This document shows, one piece after another, positions 20,550 to 29,005 of a DNA stretch of 29,005 nt. Source of the stretch: Ectocarpus siliculosus. Lineage: Eukaryota > Sar > Phaeophyceae > Ectocarpales > Ectocarpaceae. Each line of letters opens with the position of its first letter. Position 1 is the stretch's first letter. A program made the translations under genes and the position numbers. Under the pieces are notes generated by a model. That model was not told where the DNA came from. It was given only the letters and a program-made list of their open reading frames with translations, and searched no databases. The DNA is taken from assembly GCA_000310025.1 (NCBI GenBank), contig FN648842.1:7705-36709 (forward strand), in the 5' to 3' direction.

Positions 20550-20633
20550 CTTTTGGCCGCTATAGTGCCCGTTCCAAAGCAGATAGCTATTGTTTACGAG
20601 TACACTGGTTCCAGTTGACGGGTTTTCATTCGC

Positions 20634-20725
20634 CGCCCATGTGGTTGCCCATGGGTCGCCCATGGGCTGCCCACGGGCTACCCATCGGGCTACCCATGGG
20701 TATGCTCATGGGCATGACACTACGA
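20634..20725 (+). repeat. Cluster of GCCCATGGG-like units
   Basis: About seven imperfect 11-12-bp units (GCCCATGGGTC, GCCCATGGGCT, GCCCACGGGCTA and similar) lie head to tail. The same word forms the arms of the hairpin at 20363-20384, which suggests a shared origin. Confidence 0.75.
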
Positions 20726-21503
20726 CGCTAAGTCATTGCGGTTCACTACTTGCTGTATGCATCCCGACGGCGGTGGTGTGCGCGTGCAAATAAATGTCAT
20801 TGGTACTCATCGCCAAATGGTTTGGACGATGAAGCTGCACACAGAGCACCCACTCCCGATTAATCGGTGAGGTTCAGGGTTACGATAATAATGAGATTGC
20901 TGGAGGGAAAAGTAGACTTCTGGCGGGGAGCTGCATTGCGTGTCTTTTCGTTTCAACGACCTGATTCACCGACGTCTGGACCGGATACAGTACTACATCT
21001 GTACACCGCAAATTGCATGTGGCCTGTAGTAGAGCAGAAGTGTCGTATAATCGCTTTGAGTCAAATTGGTTTCAACATTGTGCGCCACATCGAACGAGAA
21101 CTCTTGGGGGGGGGGGCGAGACGACGGTACGTGCGACGTTGCCTTCAAAAAAGAAAGTCCCCTCACAGAACGCAAATAGGTCGAATGGTGAGCAAACTGA
21201 AGCTCAGTCACACCTGGGTGCACATCCCGCAGCATTGTCCAGGGCCAGGATCCAGACGGCGATAGAACAAGTCCAGATCGTTGGCCTCTTCCACCGCAGA
21301 AAGGGCACGCCTGGATGGGACCGAATAACGTTACCACAAACGCATGCGAAGAGTGTCAAAGTCGCACACATCGTCAGATCTTGGCACCCTTGACCCAGGT
21401 ACCCATTCTATAGTGATCGAAGGGTCCTATGGTGCACTGGTCAAATACGATTGATTCCAATGTACGATTGATTCTTGACAACGTTGACGCATCACCATCA
21501 TGT
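20726..21503. other. No gene seen
   Basis: No ORF looks coding. An 11-G run lies at about 21106-21116. Just before 21504 the sequence CATGT forms the left target duplication of the LTR element. Confidence 0.5.
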
Positions 21504-21856
21504 TGATCGATAATTCGGGTGGCTCGGTTCTTTGTGGTTGGAGCTCAAAGCGGGTGGCTCATGGCGGAGCGTGGATGGGTAGAAAACGTGTTGAAAACGT
21601 AATGCAAAAGTATTGGAAAGTATTGTATTCATCGGGGGCGTGCCAGTGCTCGTCAAACCTTCACGGTATCTGGGCACGCCTTCACTCTTTGTCACTCAAC
21701 GAATCTCTCTGAATCTCCACCAAATACCTCTCGCAACCAAGGAATATATGTAGAAAGTTCCTATCCCTCCGCATCTCATCACTGTTACTTTCGTACGTAC
21801 GTACCGGACATCTCAACCGTCATACTATGCTACGAGTACTCCCAATATATCTAATA
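21504..21856 (-). repeat. LTR, downstream copy in element orientation
   Basis: 353 bp, matching 22937-23289 throughout by reading. It contains TCGTACGTACGTACC, a self-complementary stretch, near 21792. Confidence 0.9.
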
Positions 21857-22010
21857 GCCCCCCTACTCGTATGCATCGTCATGCTCCGAGAAAAACCAAA
21901 ATGACCCGTAGTCGACCGTACCACGAAGGCATGCCTTGTCAGCAGTCCTGCTTACTTCAAAACAAAACAAACCATCAAACCAAATTCCTCTTTACCATCT
22001 CTCCAAAACA

Positions 22011-22457
22011 ATCAAGAAAATTCTCAAAACAAACAAAAACCAATATCTTCGCGCCTGGTGTCCTCCGCTGCTTGGCGGGCTTCCGCTGCTGGGCGGGCAG
22101 AAAATTCTCAAAACAAACAAAAACCAATATCCTCCGCTACTTGGCGGGCTTCCGCTGCTTGGCAGGCAGAAAATTCTCAAAACAAACAAAAACCAATATC
22201 CTCCGCTACTTGGCGGGCTTCCGCTGCTTGGCGGGCAGAAAATTCTCAAAACAAACAAAAACCAATATCCTCCGCTACTTGGCGGGCTTCCGCTGCTTGG
22301 CGGGCAGAAAATTCTCAAAACAAACAAAAACCAATATCCTCCGCTACTTGGCGGGCTTCCGCTGCTTGGCAGGCAGAAAATTCTCAAAACAAACAAAAAC
22401 CAATATCCTCCGCTACTTGGCGGGCTTCCGCTGCTTGGCGGGCAGAAAATTCTCAAA
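22011..22457. repeat. 69-bp minisatellite inside the LTR element
   Basis: Unit starts (CCTCCGCT) lie at 22062, 22131, 22200, 22269, 22338 and 22407, a constant 69 bp, with a partial unit before the first. Because 69 is 23 codons, all frames stay open and produce long artificial ORFs of 23-residue repeats on both strands. Each unit joins AAAATTCTCAAAACAAAC to a CCTCCGCT...GGCGGG block copied from the gag-like region. Confidence 0.95.
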
Positions 22458-22875
22458 GCTCAATTCGTCTACTTTCAGTCATACGGAGAGTTGCAGGGTG
22501 AGGCACTGCACCGATATCCCCTGATGAAGTCTGGAGGCGACCGGCCATGGCAGTCGCAATCGCGTCGGCCAGATCGTCTGCGGAAGGGTTGGGTGTTGGG
22601 CCCCCAGGTTCTTGCTGGTGTGGTGCCTCTTGTTCTTCATTTCCTCGCCGGAGATCTTCTGATCTCTGCCGCTCGGCTCGATGCCGTACCTCCATCTCGG
22701 CCATCTTCTTGGCCAGTTTCTCCTCCATCAGCTGCTCCATCCGAGCTGCTACTCTCGCGTTGATTGACCAGTTCTTCGATCCTGGCGTCCTCCGCTGCTT
22801 GGCGGGCTTCCGCTGCTGGGCGGGATTCATCTTCGCGCCTGGTGGCCATCGTGACCCTGCTCTTGATCGCCGCAA
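22453..22875 (-). pseudogene. Gag-like fragment of the miniature LTR element
   Basis: A 140-codon minus frame is rich in charged residues with a likely coiled coil (MEQLMEEKLAKKMAEMEVRH, then RAERQRSEDLRR). A second frame starting at ATG 22849 (MATRREDESRPAAEARQAAE) reads naturally into the same coiled coil if one indel is allowed. The gag-like protein is therefore probably frameshifted near its start. There is no CCHC knuckle or capsid motif. The call as gag rests on position between LTR and interior and on coiled-coil character. Confidence 0.45.
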
Positions 22876-22936
22876 AGCGATGCTCCTAAACCAAGCTCGA
22901 CCGCGAATCTCGTAGACGACGTGTCATACGCTAGCG

Positions 22937-23289
22937 TGATCGATAATTCGGGTGGCTCGGTTCTTTGTGGTTGGAGCTCAAAGCGGGTGGCTCATGGCGG
23001 AGCGTGGATGGGTAGAAAACGTGTTGAAAACGTAATGCAAAAGTATTGGAAAGTATTGTATTCATCGGGGGCGTGCCAGTGCTCGTCAAACCTTCACGGT
23101 ATCTGGGCACGCCTTCACTCTTTGTCACTCAACGAATCTCTCTGAATCTCCACCAAATACCTCTCGCAACCAAGGAATATATGTAGAAAGTTCCTATCCC
23201 TCCGCATCTCATCACTGTTACTTTCGTACGTACGTACCGGACATCTCAACCGTCATACTATGCTACGAGTACTCCCAATATATCTAATA
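22937..23289 (-). repeat. LTR, upstream (promoter) copy in element orientation
   Basis: 353 bp, matching 21504-21856 throughout by reading. It starts the element on the minus strand. A TATATT word near its outer end is a possible promoter element, untested. Confidence 0.9.
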
Positions 23290-24817
23290 CATGTCTATGC
23301 ACCGGGTTTGGTTGCACGTGGTCGCAACATCGACCCCCCCCGTGGTTTCCTTTTTTCTTCACGCACACATACATTTGTGGTGAAGCTGTCATACACAAAC
23401 AAACGCGTGCCAGGCAGGGACGCAGGCACACGGGATTACACGCCACACTGCGCTGGTGGTACACAGCATCAGAAGAGTGTTATGGCCGTGACATGACAAA
23501 CGATTGAAACAACAACACGTCGACGTGGGTCACAAGAGCATTCATTGTAAAAAGGAAACGGCGTTTCGCAAAACCAAACGAAACAACATGGATTTAGACT
23601 CAGAGATTTGCACAAAGGCAGCTTATTTGTACAGGGGGACGCAAGATTAGACTCGACCGAAAAGAAACGGTCTGCCAAGGTCTACGTGAAAAAATAAATC
23701 AAGACACATACTCTGGATAGGCCTACCAATCGAAACTTGGGGTCCGTGTGTGGTATTATTTTAAGCATCGACCGCGCTAACCGGCTGACCAATGAAAGAC
23801 GTCAGTCTTAGTGCGGTTGAAACACAAGGCACTTCTAACTGCCATTAACTGGGACCCCATGAGGGGGCGGCATGGGGGAGATATTCTTCGGATTAAAGAC
23901 AGAAACGGTAGCAACAGAAGAAGACTGCACGCGTTCACCAAGGGTGTTACCTTGCACTCTAGTTCGTTTTGGAGTGCTTTGACCATCATCCTCCGTGTGT
24001 GTGTGTGATTTGCGGGGGGTCACTAGTTTCTATATATTACGTGAGGGACAATCACTTGCCTTCGTGAATGAAGCCCCCCATACCAATTGCCATAATAAAG
24101 CGACATCGAAATTGCCCTCAGGGGGGGGGGGGGCTTCCTTGCAAAAAAGCGTAATATTTAATACGTGTCGGGCCGTAGATCTAGAATGAAACTGTGCCCG
24201 TTCCAAAGCCTCTCCTACACATTTTTGCAGGGTGAGAACACCAGGTGAGCCGGCTACATACGCGTTCCATCATTTTGATGATCGGGCATACACACACGTG
24301 AATAACGGCGGAGGCTCGTCAAGGACCCAGATCCGTCATTTTGCCCAAATTTCGGGCTGATGCATGCTACTACAGTACTACTGTACATACAGTTCACAGA
24401 AGGACACCTCTACAATAGTTTTTGGTTGCCTGCTGCTGCTGTCAAGTCATGGGACCCACTCCCACACCCCTCGCTTGGCTCTGGCGTGCTGTGTAGCTAT
24501 CGGCAACGGAAGCACACTTTGCTGTGCTGCTTCCAAAGATCTCGGCGGGAAGATATTGCTCAAATCCCAAACTTCAAGCACCTCGATCTCGCGCTACAAG
24601 GACTAAACGGACATCGGGCACAGTTGTAATCGATGGGATGGCTCAAACTGGTATGGTTTCTCCAAAAAAACGTACAGGTTGGCGTCTCCTCGGGCTAAGC
24701 ACCAGAGCGAACAATTTTTCAGATATCGGCCGGGGCACCGCTAGGAATATATTCTGCATTATACATGAAGCAGTTTGACCTGTTACAAAAAAGGAACACG
24801 TTGTTAGAAAGGCTTAC
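23290..24817. other. No gene seen
   Basis: Intergenic. It holds a short GT microsatellite (about 23995-24008) and a 13-G run at 24121-24133. No ORF resembles protein. Confidence 0.5.
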
Positions 24818-24862
24818 CCATTAGACTACTCGGTCAGCGCTGACTGAGTAGTCTTCTAATGG
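24818..24862. repeat. 45-bp near-perfect hairpin
   Basis: CCATTAGA + CTACTCGGTCAGC pairs with GCTGACTGAGTAG + TC + TTCTAATGG. The two arms match over about 20 bases with essentially no loop, one G/A difference and a short bulge. Read on the minus strand, the sequence GACCGAGTAGTCTAATGG resembles the D-arm/A-box of a class II tRNA, which may be chance. Confidence 0.85.
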
Positions 24863-26818
24863 TACACGTACAGTACATACATGTACCACATGATCAGGGA
24901 AAAAACGCGATGATGCCGGAGCCCCGGGGACCCGGAGACACAGGGGTCGTCGAGAAGCCTGGCGTAGCCTTAACTACGGTGGTGGTGTGGTCATCACCCC
25001 TCCAACGTCGTCACCCTATCAAAATACATGAATATGTCACAAACTCACGCGTGGAGCACGGAAAGCGCCAGCATGCTGTGGGTACACAGCCGCAGGAAGA
25101 GTTGATGTCTGTGTCGCTGCGTCAGGAGGAATCCACATTGAACTTTGAGAGATTGTTGTGCAGAGCATGTACTTGATGTATTCACAGATCTCTTTGAAAT
25201 TTCGAGTCAGCCCGACTGCCCGACTCGACACACGCACGTCCGTAAGCCTCACTTCCCCCCAAACTTCCATACCCACCACTACCACCACTCGCCACATCTC
25301 TAACCTCAGCTACTACTTCATCACTCCTTCACCGCCGCAAGCTTTGTATTAATCGCGCACAGTGTGCAACATGCCGATAGGCGAGGCAGGACCACACACA
25401 ACCAGCTTCTCAAGCGAGACTCGGACCGTACCTACGGTGCGGGATACATGGAGGACAGCTTTTGACCACAACGAGCATCCCCAAACTCTTGCGGAGAAAC
25501 GTCGATCCGATGTTTACCAGCAACGCATTTCACAAATCAATATCGGGCAGATTTGACGGGAAATTCACCGTATTGTTGGCCATAAGAGCCTCCAATAACG
25601 AACAGTATCGCGCATAGCGTTGTGTTATACCAAATGCGGTGTTGCGTGCGTAGCGCTAACACCCTCTTCCGCGGTACGATTCGGGCCCCGGGGCTGTGCC
25701 CTAGTTCTTATGATGAAGAAAACAAAGTAGTATTGTGGTAGTACAGTACGTAGAGTAGAGGTCCGACAGCAGGTTTTACGAGTAAATAAAGATTCGACTT
25801 GCAATGCTACCTCATCTAACCTACAGTGCAAGGCGTGGGCAAGACACGCAAAGCTACTCAACAAAACTAGTTCAATATCACCTTCCATCGTGCTGTAAAA
25901 CGTTCACGGCATGGCCCGTGCTGAAGTCCACCTTGGTCGCAAGCAGAAGCACGAACGGCGTGAAACCTCTCATCGTCTTCTGCACCTGCATCAAGTGCGA
26001 GAGACGCAGGATCTCGCGCTGTAGTTCATTTGTTTCATCAGGAACGGGGATGGCACAACAACTCCCTTCCGCAAAAGGAAACGCGAAACGTTTTTTTTCA
26101 TCGGTTCGTTGTTCTTTCACCAACTGTACTCAGTCGTAGACGGTAGACTACAGAGTACGGGCCCGCAGATAAGAAACGTCAAAAACGGGTCGAGCCTCCT
26201 TATGTTCTCATGTTGGGTCGAAGGGCCAGTCAGTCCAAGTAATCCATTTCTTGGAAGGCATTTGTCTTTCCTTTGGACTGTCGCATACTCCTTACTAACT
26301 CTCTTCTTGCATTCATTGTGTATTTCCTGAAGTTTCTTGCGGTATTTCTTTTGCACTCTTTTATGGCATATGTGTCTACGGTATTTCCCTTGATCCCTGA
26401 GGACAATCCACTTCTTCTACAGCACACAGTACAGCAGCAGCGGCGCGGGGGGCGCCGGGAAATGACCACTCTCCCCCCTACAAAAATGCACTGTTTAACC
26501 AGGTAGGGATGGTGGGGGGGACGGAAGGAGCAGCAGTGGGACGTTTCTTATGTTGTGGCCGAGATTGCACACACTGCGCATTACACTCGGGCGACAACGC
26601 AACATCGTCAATTTTCAACCATATATAGACTAGTGGGTCTTGTGGATGTTCTTTTGAATGTTCTCGGTACATCACCCACGAACGAACAATGAACCATGAA
26701 GAAGTTTGGTGGCCTCCGAGGAAAGGTCGGGTAACAAATATCTGCAAGTGGTCGAATGTTTGTGGACGTTGTTTGCTCATTCATTTCCATACCAATGTAA
26801 ATGTTCACACGTAGCCAC
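24863..26818. other. No supported gene
   Basis: Two minus-strand frames are borderline. At 26060-25880 a plausible exon reads PVPDETNELQREILRLSHLM with a helical, amphipathic character. At 26356-26250 a Lys-rich stretch (KKYRKKLQEIHNECKKRVS) could be a transposase scrap. Neither can be tied to a family or to a gene structure. Confidence 0.35.
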
Positions 26819-27068
26819 TTTGCTCCATGGGCAGGGTGGGCTACTTCGACCTTGGCAGGGTGGTGACAAAAAATGGCGGACGAGACACATGGTTACCATG
26901 TGACAATCTTGCTCCATGTGCAGGGTGGGCTACTTCGACCTTGGCAGGGTGGTGACAAAAAATGGCGGACGAGACACATGGTTACCATGTGACAATCTTG
27001 CTCCATGTGCAGGGTGGGCTACTTCGACCTTGGCAGGGTGGTGACATAGAATGGCGGACGAAATTTAT
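26819..27068. repeat. 89-bp tandem repeat, about 2.7 copies
   Basis: CAGGGTGGGCTACTTCGACC starts at 26832, 26921 and 27010, a period of 89 bp. The first two junctions each carry CACATGGTTACCATGTG, a perfect 8-bp inverted repeat around one T. Copies differ by very few bases, so the array is young. Confidence 0.95.
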
Positions 27069-28475
27069 GGTCCCGCCCTGGCAAAAACAACATTAAGGGT
27101 ATGCCCTATTACCCTCGTCGCATGGTCACAACCCTCGGGACAGACCCGAGAGGTTCCTCAAGGGGGTACCGTGCCAGGGGGGGGCCTGGCAATGATAACT
27201 TCTGCGCAGGGTTAAGCCGAGGCTTCACTGAGCATTTAGCTATATGAGCATTCAGTTTCTCGATTTGTTTCGTATTCGGGGTTTGTTCATTCATCATGTT
27301 TCTCCTCGTGACTTCAAGCATCGTCCACAATCCTAAAGTTCGGGCAAGCAGCCCCACAAAGCTGTAGCCCGGACTCCGGCTCGGTACATGTTGACTCTCA
27401 CAATACATGAAGAAACCCACCCGGCGGGGGCTTCTGTGCGACAAAAGAGGAGAAATACATCGCCATCAACAACACTGGACAAGATCATTTCGCGCGACGC
27501 ATTCAGCTAGACTACTGTCGTTTTTTGAAGGCGAAGCAGAGAATCACTTGGTACCCCCCCCCAAAAAAACACGCTCTACGCGGACTTGGTCCCAATTCCA
27601 AGATGTCGGCTGTAGTGCTCAACTACAACCTGCCACACCGGCTGTGAGTTCTCTCCACACCAACAACACCCGTGCCAACGCACGCATTTCTCTGACCTGC
27701 ACAAGACTTCCTTGAGAAAAAAAACGAAAAAAAAAACGCACGCGCGACAGACCAAAATAGAAAGTCTCTCTCAGCCCGCTTACAGCTTAGCGAGAGACCC
27801 AGCCATGAAAACCTATATCCCAACAACAACGAATCCTATGCGAGGATCATTTTTTGCCCCAAGATACGATGCAACCCCTTGAACACATGATCTGACAAGG
27901 TCAGAGCAAAACACGCAGTCAAGCTCCCATCCACACCGCAACCCGCCCCCCGTTATCACTCGGATAAGCGAACAACCTCGTGGTGCACACCATGAGTGCA
28001 GGATACCCAAAGAGTATACGAGACAAGCCGAATACTTTCCACACAACGAAAGACGGATCCTCACGCATTTCAGCAGAAAAAGCCGATGCGACAACAAGCC
28101 AATATAGCATGCTCTACGAAGCCTACAGACTAGTGGACCTCCGGAGCCCCCCTCTGTGTATGTGAAAGGGCGACAGAACAAGTCCAAACTTCACTTTGCG
28201 AACAGCTCGTGACCCCCGCTAAGAACCTAAGACGCCAAGACGCGAGGTATAGGACATCTTGGGACGAATCATGCCAAGAGCACACCAACACAACTTATTC
28301 TAACCCATCACACGTGTCGCGAATCTCCATATGCAGGACCGTGTGTAGAGGGCAGACAGAAATCTTGAGAAAAAAAAAAACAAGTGCGAGGTTCGTCGTC
28401 CTAAAAGGCGACCCAGGGAGGCAGGTCCATCCCCACCAAAAGCCGAAGGCGAGGACGGCGTGGGAGAACCTGAGC
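27069..28475. other. No supported gene; likely 3' UTR near the right end
   Basis: TGCCAGG / CCTGGCA with a six-G loop forms a hairpin at 27172-27191. ORFs of 100-125 codons on the minus strand have no protein-like features. The part next to 28476 is probably the 3' UTR of the minus-strand gene at the window end. Confidence 0.4.
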
Positions 28476-29005
28476 TCAGTTCATCTCGGCAAGGAAGTCC
28501 TCGAGCTCCTCGCCATCCAGCTCGATGCTGTCGCCCCGGGGGAGGGTCTCTGCGACCACGAGGCGGCCCTCCGTGTCGGACGATGCTCCGGCAGCGCCCT
28601 CTGCAGAGAAATTTACAAGACCGAGAGGAAAGTCGGATGGGACCATTTTGATGGGGCAGGAATACATGTGGTGTGTAAGGCATCGCACGCACAGTGTTGA
28701 CGAACCTGTACATATCTTTAGCGAGGTATGGCGAGTGGAGGAAATCGTGCATTAACTTTCTGCGTGTTTTGTGGTCCACCTTTTTTCCGTATCGATATTG
28801 GCCTAACTTAGCAAGTGGAAGGGACAGACGCCCGCAACGCGCGCTATCAACCATCGACGTCGATGGGAATGTTGTTGAGAGCTGTGAGCAACTAACGTTT
28901 TGTTGCACCTGAGGTGACGGCGTACGGGCACAGGAACTTGACGATCTTGGGGTTGTCGTAATCCCAGTGGGAGAGCGTCCGGAGGGCGTGCCCGTGGCGG
29001 CGGGA
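28476..29005 (-). CDS. Last two exons of an unrecognised gene (partial)
   Basis: Minus-strand exons are 29005-28909 (cut by the window edge) and 28600-28476 (TGA). The 308-bp intron has a CAG|GTGCAA donor and a TTTCTCTGCAG|AG acceptor, and the one-base phase fits at the join (Ser then Glu). The upstream exon reads LRTLSHWDYDNPKIVKFLCP and YAVTS. The last exon reads LVVAETLPRGDSIELDGEEL and ends EDFLAEMN, a strongly acidic tail. I do not recognise the family. The regular splice signals, phase match and high-GC codon use support a real gene whose main body lies outside the window. Confidence 0.65.

Larger units (their letters stand above)
21504..23289 (-). mobile_element. Complete miniature non-autonomous LTR retroelement
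   Basis: Two LTRs of 353 bp (21504-21856 and 22937-23289) that I read as identical flank 1,080 bp. The whole is bounded by the 5-bp duplication CATGT (21499-21503 and 23290-23294). A purine tract, GAGTAGGGGGGC, lies directly beside the left LTR when read on the minus strand, as expected for a polypurine tract, so the element runs right to left. It has no RT or integrase; the interior holds a gag-like fragment and a minisatellite. This is the structure of TRIM/LARD elements, which move using enzymes from a full-length relative. Identical LTRs indicate a recent insertion. LTR ends are TA...CA on the element strand, not the common TG...CA. Confidence 0.9.

Noticed and set aside
22011-22457. CRISPR-like array
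   Set aside because: The whole 69-bp unit is repeated, so there are no unique spacers; this is a minisatellite in eukaryotic DNA.
21871-22763. Long plus-strand ORFs with 23-residue repeats
   Set aside because: They exist only because the 69-bp minisatellite keeps every frame open; the element runs on the other strand.
27172-27191. Transcription terminator hairpin
   Set aside because: A stem with a six-G loop, no T-run, no adjacent gene, and the window is not bacterial.

Overview
This window looks like nuclear DNA of an intron-rich eukaryote, most probably a stramenopile and plausibly a brown alga. The reasons are long introns with GT..AG borders, mixed base composition, a CRAL-TRIO gene of the style seen in stramenopiles, a single-exon-like extracellular root-cap/vWD-type protein, and dense remains of Ty3-type LTR retroelements, a SINE and a miniature LTR element. 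There is no bacterial operon structure. The organism is an inference; nothing in the window names it.

Layout. 1-1.1 kb: an ORF for a possible two-helix membrane protein (tentative). 2.55-5.86 kb (+): five exons of a Sec14-like CRAL-TRIO lipid-transfer gene whose reading phases join perfectly. Its third intron carries an antisense tRNA-derived SINE with A/B boxes, an A/TA tail and a perfect 8-bp target-site duplication. 5.9-9.2 kb: no gene seen; a CAG microsatellite, a G-rich tract and a foldback repeat. 9.3-14.1 kb (-): a decayed Ty3 chromovirus-like pol (RT, RNase H, long linker, integrase, chromodomain, then an SH3/Tudor-like tail), truncated inside RT. 14.12-14.46 kb: an array of ~110-bp repeats, each able to form a C(UUCG)G-capped hairpin. 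14.46-15.66 kb (+): the end of a second Ty3-type RNase H followed, after frameshifts, by a decayed cytosine-C5 DNA methyltransferase. This is the most unusual content of the window.

17.2-18.7 kb (-): a well-preserved root-cap/vWD-like secreted-type protein. 20.3-20.7 kb: hairpins, CCCATGGG clusters and a telomere-like TTAGGG tract. 21.5-23.3 kb (-): a complete 1,786-bp non-autonomous LTR element with identical 353-bp LTRs, a 5-bp TSD, a gag-like fragment and an internal 69-bp minisatellite. 23.3-28.4 kb: no gene supported; a 45-bp near-perfect hairpin and an 89-bp tandem repeat. 28.5-29.0 kb (-): the last two exons of an unrecognised gene that continues past the window end.

How it fits together: two or three ordinary host genes sit in a landscape shaped by successive retroelement insertions. 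The methyltransferase appears to be retroelement cargo, not a host gene, and is now broken by several frameshifts and a stop. All calls are from reading the sequence; no database search was possible.
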